Of a stretch of 64,000 bases of DNA, positions 17,522 through 25,787 are shown piece by piece (positions within the stretch are counted from its first letter, which is position 1; every line of letters begins with the position of its first letter). A program made the translations under genes and the position numbers. The notes beneath the pieces are model-generated. The model saw nothing but the letters and a program-made list of their open reading frames with translations, made no database searches and had not been told where the DNA came from. Source of the stretch: Egibacteraceae bacterium. GTDB lineage: Bacteria; Actinomycetota; Nitriliruptoria; Euzebyales; Egibacteraceae. The stretch lies in assembly GCA_030447925.1 (NCBI GenBank), contig JAUJNX010000001.1:832973-896972 (forward strand), read 5' to 3'.

Positions 17522-18060
17522 CGTGCCCGCCCCCTGGACCGTGCCCCGGCCCAGCCGGCGGCGGCGGCGGCCAGCACCGCCGCGGCCAGGCGACTGGAGC
17601 CCGGCCCCGATGGCCCGTCACCAGCGGGCACCGGCCCGACCGGCGTGGGGGCACCGTCCCGCCCACGCCGCCCTCGTCGCTCCCGGCCCCCCGGCTCCTC
17701 CCGGTGCCGCCGTCCCCGGCACCGGGGGTGCCGGAGCCGCCCGCCCCGTCCGTGTCGCCGGTCCCACCGGCTCCACCCGTAGCGCGGCTGCCGCTCGTGT
17801 CGGCGGTGTCGCCCGCGTCGGGGGTGCCACCGGTGCCGCCGGTGCCGCCCCCGGCCGTGCCGGGCCCGGGATCGCCGCCGCCCGCCCCGGCCCCGGTGCC
17901 GGGCACGGGGGTCGGTCGGTCCCGCCGTGGCTGGGACCTCGTCGGGGACCAGGGGATCGAACGGGTCGCGGACGTCCGCCCCGGCCGGCGCGGGCACCGC
18001 CAGCGCCAGGAACCCCGCGGCGGCCACCGCCGCGAGCCGTGCTGTCCTTGTCGCAGTCAT
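17518..18060 (-). CDS. Secreted low-complexity protein with C-terminal membrane segment, frameshifted
   Basis: The N-terminus (MTATRTARLAAVAAAGFLALAVP, written here as two motifs: MTATRTAR and AAVAAAGFLALAVPAPAGA) is a signal peptide. The middle reads as Arg-rich in the long frame but as a Gly/Thr/Asp-rich linker (GTGGTGGTPDAGDTADTSGS) in another, so at least two bases appear to be missing. The C-terminus has a short hydrophobic helix (SSRLAAAVLAAAAAGWAGA) and a basic tail, the layout of a sortase substrate. I find no clear LPXTG-type motif before it. It is translationally coupled to the sortase gene, which suggests a substrate/enzyme pair. Its function is unknown. Confidence 0.6.
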   Translation of the reverse strand: MTATRTARLAAVAAAGFLALAVPAPAGADVRDPFDPLVPDEVPATAGPTDPRARHRGRGGRRRSRARHGRGRHRRHRWHPRRGRHRRHERQPRYGWSRWDRRHGRGGRLRHPRCRGRRHREEPGGRERRGRRGRDGAPTPVGPVPAGDGPSGPGSSRLAAAVLAAAAAGWAGARSRGRAR

Positions 18061-18113
18061 GGAACGAAAGTAATAAGGGGGACATCGATATCAAAGCACC
18101 CGGCACCGCCGGC

Positions 18114-18141
18114 TACAGCGGCGTGGTGCGCCGACCGACGT
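18114..18141 (+). promoter_or_regulatory. Sigma-28-like promoter of fliS
   Basis: TACA (18114-18117), 16-nt spacer, ACCGACGT (18134-18141). The -10 element ends 7 nt before the fliS ATG and no ribosome site is seen, so the transcript would be leaderless. This is the weakest of the five matches. Confidence 0.45.
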
Positions 18142-18148
18142 ACCGCTC

Positions 18149-18523
18149 ATGAACCCGTACGCGCACAGCAGCTATCAAGCGCAGGCCGCCGAGACGGCCG
18201 GGCCGGCCCAACTCGTCCTCATGCTCTACGACGGGGCCCTGTCCGCGGTCGCCCGCGCCCGCCAGGCGCGCGACGTGCAGACCATCCACCGGGAGCTGGT
18301 CAAGGCCCAGGACATCGTGACCGAGCTGTCGGTCACCCTGGACCGCGAGCGCGGCGGCCAGGTGGCCGCGGGGCTGGCCGCGCTCTACGACTTCTGCCAG
18401 GACCGGCTGGTGACGGCCAACCTGCGCAAGGACACCACCCCGCTCGGCGACGTGAGCGCGGTGCTGAGCGACCTGCGCGAGGCCTGGGACGAGGCGTGCG
18501 TGCAGGCACCCGCGGGGCCGTGA
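18149..18523 (+). CDS. fliS: FliS flagellin export chaperone
   Basis: 124 residues starting MNPYAHSSYQAQAAETAGPA, the conserved FliS N-terminus, followed by LVLMLYDGALSAVARARQA. FliS binds the C-terminal tail of flagellin in the cytosol and keeps it monomeric until export. The gene would directly follow fliD if the insertion island were removed. The start ATG is fixed by the NPYAHSSYQ motif. Its stop overlaps the GTG of the next gene by 4 bp. Confidence 0.93.
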   Translation: MNPYAHSSYQAQAAETAGPAQLVLMLYDGALSAVARARQARDVQTIHRELVKAQDIVTELSVTLDRERGGQVAAGLAALYDFCQDRLVTANLRKDTTPLGDVSAVLSDLREAWDEACVQAPAGP

Positions 18524-18798
18524 ACCCCGAGGCGTGGGCGGTCTCCCTGGACGCCCTGGAGGAGGAGCTGGCCGCCGTGGAGGCCGCCGCGGCCGAGGGC
18601 GGGGTGCCGCCGGCGCTGCGCTGGGAGGCCCCGGCCGGCGGCGGGGTCCCGGCGTCGCTGGGCCCGCGGGCCGCGGCGCTGCTCGCCCGCCTGCGCGCCT
18701 GCGAGGCGCTCCTGGCCGCGCAGCTGGGTGCCGTGGGGGAGGAGCTGGACGACCTCGGCGCCCGCCGCACCGCGGCCCGCAGGTACGCCGGCAATTGA
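18520..18798 (+). CDS. Small coiled-coil protein in the fliT/flgN position
   Basis: 92 residues, mostly helical, with ALEEELAAVEAAAAEG at the start and AAALLARLRACEALLAAQLG further on. Position right after fliS with a 4-bp overlap is where many flagellar loci encode a FliT- or FlgN-like chaperone of the cap or hook-junction proteins. The sequence is too biased in composition to prove this. Confidence 0.65.
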   Translation: MNPEAWAVSLDALEEELAAVEAAAAEGGVPPALRWEAPAGGGVPASLGPRAAALLARLRACEALLAAQLGAVGEELDDLGARRTAARRYAGN

Positions 18799-18965
18799 CT
18801 AGCCCCCCGGGTCATCCTGGAGACCCCCCAAGTCTGGGAGCCCTCCGCACCGTCTTAGACCTCGTCACAACAGAAGACGGACAGCGAACGCGGGTCACGG
18901 AGGACCTTCACGGCCCTCCCGTGTGCCCGCGTTCGGCGTTCCGCCCGGGAGACGAGGCAGGCCAG

Positions 18966-19313
18966 GTGGAGATCAGCGACCGGACCATCGCCAGCGCGGA
19001 GTACGCGCTGGGGGGGCTCGCGCGGCGGGCCGAGGTGCGGGCCCACAACGTGGCCAACGCCAACACCCCCGGCTTCCGCGCCCAGCGGGTGGACTTCGAG
19101 TCCGCGCTCACCAGCGCCCTGCGCAGCGGCGACCCGCGCCGCGCCGCGGCGCCGGCGGTGGTGCCCGGCACCGACCTGCCCGGCGCCAACGGCAACAGCG
19201 TGTCGGTGGAGACCGAGCTGGTCGGGATGCTGCGCGACAACCTCCTGCGCGACGCCATGGTCAACGCCTTCAACACCAAGGCGACCCTGCTGCGCACCGC
19301 CCTGGGGGCGTGA
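18966..19313 (+). CDS. flgB: FlgB flagellar basal-body rod protein
   Basis: 115 residues from the GTG at 18966 (VEISDRTIASAEYALGG). The rod-protein motif AHNVANANTPGFRAQRVDFE lies near residue 23 and the C-terminus (LLRDAMVNAFNTKATLLRTAL) forms the second helix of the D0 pair. FlgB sits at the base of the rod next to FliE. It opens a long run of basal-body genes. The 167 nt before it contain no clear promoter of the type seen elsewhere in the window. Confidence 0.9.
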   Translation: MEISDRTIASAEYALGGLARRAEVRAHNVANANTPGFRAQRVDFESALTSALRSGDPRRAAAPAVVPGTDLPGANGNSVSVETELVGMLRDNLLRDAMVNAFNTKATLLRTALGA

Positions 19314-19317
19314 CCCG

Positions 19318-19731
19318 GTGGACGCCTTCTCCACCCTGGACATCGCCCGCAGCGGCGTCGGCTTCTCGCGCTACTGGCTCGACACGATCGCCCACAACAT
19401 GGCCAACGTGCACACGGTCAACCCGGCTGGCGAGGAGCCCTTCCGCCAGCGCCTGGTGGTCGCCCGCGAGATCGCCGGCGGCCCGTTCGCCCCGAACGGG
19501 TCCGGCGTCGAGGTCGGCGACCTGGTCGAGGACGACGGCGACCCGGCCCGGCTCTACGACCCGACCAGCCCGCTGGCCGACGCGCAGGGCTACGTGACCC
19601 AGCCGCTGGTCGACCTGTCGGGCCAGATGACCGACCTGATCCTGGCAAACCGGACCTACCAGCTCAACCTGCGGACGATCGAGACGGCCCGCGAGGCCTA
19701 CCAGTCCGCCCTCCGGATCGGACAGCGCTGA
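19318..19731 (+). CDS. flgC: FlgC flagellar basal-body rod protein
   Basis: 137 residues beginning MDAFSTLDIARSGVGFSRYW. The conserved HNMANVHTVNPAGEEPFRQR is the rod motif. The C-terminus (LILANRTYQLNLRTIETARE) matches FlgC, where it packs beside the N-terminal helix. FlgC forms part of the proximal rod. It starts 4 nt after flgB and ends just before fliE. Confidence 0.92.
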   Translation: MDAFSTLDIARSGVGFSRYWLDTIAHNMANVHTVNPAGEEPFRQRLVVAREIAGGPFAPNGSGVEVGDLVEDDGDPARLYDPTSPLADAQGYVTQPLVDLSGQMTDLILANRTYQLNLRTIETAREAYQSALRIGQR

Positions 19732-19732
19732 C

Positions 19733-20032
19733 ATGGCCCTCGCACCCCTCCCCCCGATCGGCGCCGCGAGCGCCGGCCTGCCGGCCACGGGCGTGGCCGA
19801 CCGCGCCCCCGCCGCCGGCTTCGGCGAGGCCCTGCAGCGCGGCCTCGGCAGCGTGTCCGCGATGGAGCACGCCGCCGACGGCGTCGCGCAGAGCCTCGCG
19901 ACCGGCGGGCCGGCCCAGGTCCACGACCTGATGGTGGCCGCCACGAAGTCCCAGGTCGGCGTCGACGCCCTGGTGGCCGTGCGCAACCGCGCGATCGAGG
20001 CCTACCAGGACGTCATGCGCCTGCAGGTCTGA
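19733..20032 (+). CDS. fliE: FliE rod-MS ring junction protein
   Basis: 99 residues. The C-terminal half (QVHDLMVAATKSQVGVDALV, then RNRAIEAYQDVMRLQV) is the highly conserved FliE pattern. FliE links the MS ring (FliF) to the rod and is among the first exported rod subunits. The gene lies between flgC and fliF as in most species. Confidence 0.93.
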   Translation: MALAPLPPIGAASAGLPATGVADRAPAAGFGEALQRGLGSVSAMEHAADGVAQSLATGGPAQVHDLMVAATKSQVGVDALVAVRNRAIEAYQDVMRLQV

Positions 20033-20066
20033 CCCCTCCCGCCCGCCAACCACCGAGGACTCCCCG

Positions 20067-21626
20067 ATGGACGACATGCGGCAGCGTGCACTCGCCTTCG
20101 TCAAGGCGCTCCCCCTGGCCCACAAGGTCGGCATCGTCAGCGCGCTCGCCGCGCTGACCATGCTGTCGCTGGTGTTCAGCCGCTGGGTGACCACGCCCAG
20201 CTACACGGTCCTGTTCGCCGACATGCCGCCGGAGGAGGTCGCCGCTGCGGTCGACGAGCTGGAGACCGCCGGGGTGCCCTACCAGCTGGCCGGCGGCGGC
20301 CGCTCCATCCTGGTCCCGCGCGAGCGGCTCTACGAGACCCGCGCCTCGATGGCCGCCGAGGGCTTCAGCGGCGAGACCGTCCCCCAGGGCTACGAGATCC
20401 TGGCCGAGGAGGGGCTGTCGGTCTCCGACTTCCGCCAGCGCGTGGACTACCAGCGCGCCCTGGAGGGCGAGATCGCCAAGACCCTCATGGGCATGGACGG
20501 CGTCGAGCAGGCCACCGTCCACCTGGTCATCCCGGAGGAGGAGCTGTTCGCCGAGCAGGAGCAGCCGGTCACGGCCTCGGTCCTGCTGGACACCCAGCGC
20601 CCCCTGTCGGAGGGCGAGATCGAGACCGTGTCGTTCCTGGTCTCCTCCTCGGTCGAGGGCCTGGACATCGACGCCCTCACCATCGCCGACACCGACGGCA
20701 CCGTCCTGCACGCGCCGGGCGAGGCCGGTGGCGCCAGCGTCGCGACCAACCGCAACCTGCGCCAGACCCGCGAGTTCGAGCAGGCGCTGGCCGCCGACGT
20801 CCAGGGCCTGCTGGAGCAGGTCTCCCCCGGTGGCCCCGCCTCGGTCGTGGTCCGCGCCACCCTGGACTTCGACGAGCGCGTCACCGAGACCGAGGACTTC
20901 ACCGGCGAGGGCGCCGTCGCCCTCAGCGAGCAGACCTCCACCGAGGACTACGTGGGCGCGGGCGTCCCCCCGGGCGGCGCCGTCGGCGTCGACGGCGGCC
21001 CCCAGGCGATCGCCGGCCAGACCGGTGAGTACAACCGCGACGAGGCGCTGCGCGAGTTCGGCGTGGACCGCACCAACGTCACCACCACCGCCGCCCCCGG
21101 CACCGTCGAGAAGCTGTCGGTCGCCATCGTCATGGACGACGGCACGATCACCGGCGTCCCCGCCCCCCAGGTCGCCGAGGTCGAGCAGCTCGTGACCGCC
21201 GCGCTCGGCCTGGACGCGGCCCGCGGCGACGCCGTCGCCGTCTCCGCCATCGCCTTCCCCGCCGCGGAGCCCGAGGTCGTCGAGGAGCCCGAGGCGCCGT
21301 CGCTGGAGGACCGCCTGCCGGTGATCGCCGGCGCCGCCGTGCTCCTCCTGGTCGCCGTCGCGCTGTTCCTGATGTCGCGCCGCCGCAAGGGCGCCAAGCA
21401 GGTCCCGGGCGTCGCCCTGGAGCGCGCGGCCACCGTGGTGGTCGACGTCACCCGCGACGAGCCGCAGGAGCAGCCGGCCCCCGCGACCGTGCGCCTGGAG
21501 CCCGTCCCCGCCGTCGTCGAGCCGTCGCCTGCCCTGCAGGACGAGGTGACCGCCCTGGTCGCCCGCCAGCCGGAGGAGATCGCGGTGCTGCTGCGCAGCT
21601 GGCTCGCGGACCGGCGGGCGTCGTGA
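20067..21626 (+). CDS. fliF: FliF MS-ring protein
   Basis: 519 residues. A first membrane helix lies near residues 25-42 and a second near 425-447 (LPVIAGAAVLLLVAVALFLM). Between them are the ring-building motifs: YTVLFADMPPEEVAAAVDEL, VDYQRALEGEIAKTL, ATVHLVIPEEELFAEQEQP and VVRATLDFDE. The C-terminal tail, which binds FliG in the cytosol, is acidic and ends shortly after the second helix. Length is within the usual 500-570 range. FliF builds the membrane ring that carries the export gate and the rotor. Confidence 0.95.
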   Translation: MDDMRQRALAFVKALPLAHKVGIVSALAALTMLSLVFSRWVTTPSYTVLFADMPPEEVAAAVDELETAGVPYQLAGGGRSILVPRERLYETRASMAAEGFSGETVPQGYEILAEEGLSVSDFRQRVDYQRALEGEIAKTLMGMDGVEQATVHLVIPEEELFAEQEQPVTASVLLDTQRPLSEGEIETVSFLVSSSVEGLDIDALTIADTDGTVLHAPGEAGGASVATNRNLRQTREFEQALAADVQGLLEQVSPGGPASVVVRATLDFDERVTETEDFTGEGAVALSEQTSTEDYVGAGVPPGGAVGVDGGPQAIAGQTGEYNRDEALREFGVDRTNVTTTAAPGTVEKLSVAIVMDDGTITGVPAPQVAEVEQLVTAALGLDAARGDAVAVSAIAFPAAEPEVVEEPEAPSLEDRLPVIAGAAVLLLVAVALFLMSRRRKGAKQVPGVALERAATVVVDVTRDEPQEQPAPATVRLEPVPAVVEPSPALQDEVTALVARQPEEIAVLLRSWLADRRAS

Positions 21627-21678
21627 GCCCCGCGTCCCGCGCCCCGTCCCACCTCGCCACGGCCCCGGAGTCCCAGCC

Positions 21679-22725
21679 ATGAGCATGGACCTGCTGAACC
21701 GCTCGGTGCCCGTCGCGGCCCCTGCCCAGGCGCTGTCCCGCTCGCAGAAGGCCGCCGCCGTCCTGCTGGCGGTCGGGCCGGAGCTCGCCTCCGGCATCCT
21801 GGGGCACCTGGCCGAGCACGAGGTCGAGCACCTCACCCTCGAGGTGGCGACCCTCGGCGAGCTGACCCCCGCCACGGTCAACGCGGTCCTGGAGGAGTTC
21901 CGCACCGAGGCCGCGGCCCACGCCCAGCTGGTCACCGGCGGCGAGGACCACGCCCGCGCGCTGCTGCGCCAGCTGCGCGGCGACGAGGGCGACGAGATCG
22001 TCGACCGCCTGCTCGCCACCGTGCGCACGACGCCGTTCGCGTTCCTGCGCTCGCGCCAGCCGGCGGAGGTCGTCCAGCACATCCGCGACGAGCACCCCCA
22101 GACGGTCGCGCTGATCCTGGCCCACCTGCCCACGCGCTTCGCCGCGTCGGTCCTGGCCGGCCTGGACCCCGACCTCCAGGCCGACGTCGCGCTGCGCGTC
22201 GCGACCATGGACGCGACCACCCCGGAGGTCGTCGCCCGCGTCGAGGCCGCCCTGCAGGCCCGCCTGGGCGGGGGCTCCCAGCGCGTCACCCGCAACGCGC
22301 AGGGCGGCGTGAAGGACCTCGCCTCGATCCTCAACAACTCCGACCGCGGCACCGAGCGCGCCATCCTCGGCGCGCTGGAGCGCAGCGACGCCGAGCTCGC
22401 CGACGAGATCCGGCGCCTGATGTTCGTCTTCGAGGACATCACCACCCTCGACGACCGCGCGATCCAGCAGGTCCTGCGCCACGTCGAGGGCCGGACCCTG
22501 GCGCTGGCGCTCAAGGGCGTCCGCCCCGACGTCAAGGACGCGATCATCCGCAACCTCTCCGAGCGCGCCCGCGAGGCCCTCGGCGAGGACATGGAGCTGC
22601 TCGGGCCGACCCGCGTCAAGGACGTCGAGGGCGCCCAGTCCGACATCGTGCGCGTCATCCGCAAGCTCGAGGAGGACGGGACGATCGTGGTCAGCCGTGA
22701 AGGTGAGGGGGCCCTCGTTGACTAG
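21679..22725 (+). CDS. fliG: FliG motor switch protein
   Basis: 348 residues with all three FliG domains. The N-terminal FliF-binding part starts SRSQKAAAVLLAVGPELASG. The middle has the EHPQTVALILAHLP motif (EHPQ). The C-terminal torque domain carries charged residues in RLMFVFEDITTLDDRAIQQV and ends with GTIVVSREG. It receives torque from MotA. The 52-nt gap from fliF has no other gene. The frame is intact, unlike fliH and fliI downstream. Confidence 0.95.
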   Translation: MSMDLLNRSVPVAAPAQALSRSQKAAAVLLAVGPELASGILGHLAEHEVEHLTLEVATLGELTPATVNAVLEEFRTEAAAHAQLVTGGEDHARALLRQLRGDEGDEIVDRLLATVRTTPFAFLRSRQPAEVVQHIRDEHPQTVALILAHLPTRFAASVLAGLDPDLQADVALRVATMDATTPEVVARVEAALQARLGGGSQRVTRNAQGGVKDLASILNNSDRGTERAILGALERSDAELADEIRRLMFVFEDITTLDDRAIQQVLRHVEGRTLALALKGVRPDVKDAIIRNLSERAREALGEDMELLGPTRVKDVEGAQSDIVRVIRKLEEDGTIVVSREGEGALVD

Positions 22726-23337
22726 GCGACTGAGCAGCCCGGTCCTGGACCGGTCCCCGCACCTGCTGGGGGCCGACCGGGCCGTGCCCGACCCGCAGGT
22801 CGTCGCGGCGCTGCAGCGCGCCGCCGAGGAGGCCTACGCCCAGGGCCGCGCCGACGGCGCCGACGAGGTGCGCCGGTCCGCCGCGGCCGACGCCGCCCGC
22901 GCCGCCGACGGCCTGCCGCCGCGCTCGCCGACGGCCTCGCCGCCCTGCGGGCGCACCAGGCCGAGGCGGCCGACGAGGCCGTGGACCTGGCCTGCGCGAT
23001 CGCCGCGAGCGTGCTGGGCCGCGAGCCCTCCGACGGCGGCGCCGCGCTGGCCGCCCGGCTGCTCGACGTCCTGGACGCCGTCGACGACGAGGCCCTGACC
23101 GTGACGGTCGCCCCCGCCGAGGCCGAGATCGTCGCCACCGCGCTGGCCGGCACGGCCGGGGTGGAGGTGCGCACCGACCCGCGCCTGGCCCCCGGCGAGG
23201 CCCGCGTCGCCGGGCGCTGGGCGTCGGCCGACCTGACCCGCACCGCCCTGCTGGCCGCGGTGCGCGACGCGCTGCTCGCCGGTCGCTTCACCCCGCTGGC
23301 CGTCGTCGGGGAGGAGGTCCTGGATGCCGCGGCGTGA
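22697..23337 (+). CDS. fliH: FliH, export ATPase regulator, one frameshift near 22915
   Basis: The first ~73 residues include [20 protein letters not shown], the Gly-spaced helix (GxxxG-type) of FliH. Restoring one missing base near 22915 leads into [20 protein letters not shown] and then [15 protein letters not shown], the C-terminal FliI-binding part, ending at 23337 for about 213 residues. FliH holds the ATPase FliI at the export gate. The GTG at 22697 lies inside fliG; a TTG at 22718 is another possible start. The fliI ATG overlaps the end of this gene. Confidence 0.85.
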
Positions 23338-24616
23338 GCTCCTGGCCGGCCTCGACCCGGTGCGGCCCAGCGGCGCGGTCACCCGCGTCGCGGGCCACGA
23401 GGTCGAGATCCGCGGCCTGCGCCTGCGGGTGGGGAGACCCTGGACATCGGCGACCGGGTCGCCGAGGTCGTCGCCCTCACCGAGGACGGCGTCCGCGCCC
23501 TGCTGCTCGGCGACACCGGGGCCTGGCCCGCGGCGACCGCGTGACCCGGCGCCCGGAGGTCACCGCTTCCGCCTCCGCCGGCCTGGTCGGGCGCGTCGTG
23601 GACGCGCTGGGCCGCCCGCTGGACGGCCGCCCGCTGCCCCCGGCGAGCCCGTCGACGTCCACGCCGAGCCACCCCGGCCATGGCGCGGTCGCGGATCACC
23701 CGGCCCCTGCCCGTGGGCGTGCGCCTGATCGACACCCTGTGCACCGCGGGCGCCGGTCAGCGCGTCGGCATCTTCGCGGGCAGCGGCGTCGGCAAGTCGA
23801 CCCTGCTGGGGATGATGGCCCGCGGGACCGTCGCCGAGGTCAACGTCATCGCCCTGATCGGCGAGCGCGGCCGCGAGGTGCGCGAGTTCCTGGAGGACGA
23901 CCTCGGCCCGGAGGGGCTGGCGCGCAGCGTCGTCGTCGTCGCCACCTCCGACCAGCCGCCGCTGGTGCGCCTGCGCGCCGGGTTCCTGGCCACCGCCATC
24001 GCCGAGTGGTTCGCCGACGGCGGCGCGTCGGTGCTGCTGCTGCTCGACTCGCTGACCCGCCTGGCCATGGCCCAGCGCGACGTCGGCCTGGCCGCCGGCG
24101 AGCCGCCCACCGCGCGCGGCTACACCCCCTCAGTCTTCTCCCTGCTGCCCAAGCTGCTGGAGCGCGCCGGCCCGCGCGCGGCGCCGGGACCGGGTCGATC
24201 ACCGGCTTCTACACGGTGCTGGTCGACGGCGACGACATGAACGACCCCGTCGCCGACGCGGCCCGGTCGATCCTGGACGGCCACCTGGTCCTGGACCGGC
24301 GCCTGACCACCGCCGGGCGCTACCCGCCGATCGACCCGCTGGCCAGCCTGTCCCGGCTGGCGTCCAAGGTCTGCTCGCGCCCGAGCAGCGCGACGCCGCC
24401 ACCGCCGTGCGCGCGGCGCTCGCCGCCGCCGAGGACGTGCGCGACCTCGTCGAGGTCGGCGCCTACGTGCGCGGGACCAACCCGGCCGCCGACCGCGGCC
24501 TGGAGCTCGCCCCGAGATCCAGGGCTTCCTGCGCCAGACCGCCGACGACCGCTCCGACTTCGACGACAGCTGGGCCCGCCCTGGGCGCCCTCGCCGCGCG
24601 GGCGGTCGCCCCGTGA
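23324..24616 (+). CDS. fliI: FliI flagellar export ATPase, multiple frameshifts
   Basis: Pieces in changing frames reconstruct a normal FliI of about 430 residues. Recognisable parts are [38 protein letters not shown], Walker [17 protein letters not shown], Walker [37 protein letters not shown] and GHLVLDRRL. Bases appear missing near 23434, 23519, 23640, 23673, 24186, 24375 and 24510, mostly in runs of four G or C; an extra C seems present near 24578. FliI hydrolyses ATP to help load substrates into the export gate. If the breaks are real there is no functional FliI here; error is far more likely. Confidence 0.9.
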
Positions 24617-25029
24617 GCCGGCTGCGGACGGTCCTGCGGCTGCGCGAGCTGCGCGAGCGCCAGGCGCTGGGCGCGCTGGGCCGCGCCCGCCAGGAGCTGG
24701 CCGCCGCCGAGGACGTCGAGGCGGCGCGCGCCGCCGCCTACGCCGACCGTCCCGCGCCCGCCGACGGCGTGGGCCTGGCGCCCGCGGCGCTGTGGTCGCT
24801 GGCCCGGCAGGGCAGCGGCGCGCTGGACCGCCTGGCCGAGGCCGGGGCCCTGCGCGAGCAGGCCGGCGCCGCGGTCGATGCGCGCCTCGCGGCCTGGTCC
24901 GCGGCCAGCGCGGCGCACGCCAGCGCCCAGCGCCTGGACGAGCGGCAGCGGCTGGCCGAGGCCGCCGCCGCGCAGAAGCGCGCGGACAACGCGCTGGACG
25001 AGCTCGTCGTGCTCGGGAGGAGGTCGTGA
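24613..25029 (+). CDS. fliJ: FliJ-like export chaperone-escort protein
   Basis: 138 residues predicted as two long helices: [20 protein letters not shown] at the start and a second from [20 protein letters not shown] to the end. This antiparallel coiled coil and the place after fliI are those of FliJ, which links FliI to FlhA. The frame is intact. GTG at 24613 overlaps the fliI stop, and the next gene overlaps its own stop by 4 bp. Confidence 0.82.
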   Translation: MSRLRTVLRLRELRERQALGALGRARQELAAAEDVEAARAAAYADRPAPADGVGLAPAALWSLARQGSGALDRLAEAGALREQAGAAVDARLAAWSAASAAHASAQRLDERQRLAEAAAAQKRADNALDELVVLGRRS

Positions 25030-25787
25030 CCGCTGTCGACGCGCTCGCCGCCGTCAACGCAAGGGTCGCCGACGTGCGCGAGCGGCTGGCGCAGGTCAGC
25101 GCCCCGCCGTTCCCGCTGGCGCCGCCCGGGCCGACCGGCGCGCCCGCCGCGGGGCCGCGGCCCCCGCGGGAGCTGCGCCGGTCGCCGGCGCGGGGCTCCC
25201 GCCGCGGTCCCCCACGCCGCGGGCTCGTGCGCCAGCTGCAACCCCGCCGCCCTGGGCGCCGGGGCCCCGCCTGCCCGGCGGCCAGCCCAGCGCCGACGTC
25301 GTCCGCGCCAGCTACCTGGCCGCGGGCGGTCGTCGGGCCCGCCGCCGCGGGGCGCCCGCGGGCGCCACCACCGGCCCAGCGGGCCCCTGGGCCGACCGCC
25401 TGCCCGAGCGCGGCCGCCGGTGGGCGGGCGCGATCGAGTCCGCCGCCGCCAAGGCCGGCGTCGACCCGCGCCTGCTCGCCGCCCTCGCCCAGCAGGAGTC
25501 GGCTTCCGGCCCGACGCGCGCTCCGGCGCCGGGGCCATCGGGCTGACCCAGCTGATGCCCGGGACCGCCCGCGAGCTGGGCGTCAACCCGCACGACCCCG
25601 TCGCCAACCTGGAGGGCGGGGCGCGCTACCTGCGCGCCCAGCTCGACCGCTTCGGTCGGTCGACCTCGCCCTCGCCGCCTACAACGCCGGTCCTGCGCGG
25701 GTCGCCCGCGCCGGCGCCGTCCCCGACATCCGCCAGACCCAGGACTACGTCCAGCGCGTGACGGCCAACTGGGAGCGCCTGCGGTGA
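25026..25787 (+). CDS. Lytic transglycosylase (SLT domain) in the flagellar operon, three frameshifts
   Basis: The C-terminal ~120 residues form a goose-lysozyme-like SLT domain: [14 protein letters not shown] (catalytic Glu), [36 protein letters not shown] and [13 protein letters not shown]. The three pieces lie in three successive frames, each explained by one missing base. The N-terminal ~120 residues are Pro/Arg-rich and disordered-looking, without a clear signal peptide, so export may be through the flagellar apparatus. In many actinobacteria and firmicutes such an enzyme in this position opens the peptidoglycan for the rod, replacing the FlgJ muramidase. It is tightly coupled to fliJ and fliK. 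Confidence 0.83.
   Translation: MTAVDALAAVNARVADVRERLAQVSAPPFPLAPPGPTGAPAAGPRPPRELRRSPARGSRRGPPRRGLVRQLQPRRPGRRGPACPAASPAPTSSAPATWPRAVVGPAAAGRPRAPPPAQRAPGPTACPSAAAGGRARSSPPPPRPASTRACSPPSPSRSRLPARRALRRRGHRADPADARDRPRAGRQPARPRRQPGGRGALPARPARPLRSVDLALAAYNAGPARVARAGAVPDIRQTQDYVQRVTANWERLR

Noticed and set aside
20013..22664. A very long open frame (over 880 codons) antisense to fliF-fliG
   Set aside because: It mirrors two well-conserved genes and has His/Gly/Arg-biased composition typical of GC-rich antisense frames.
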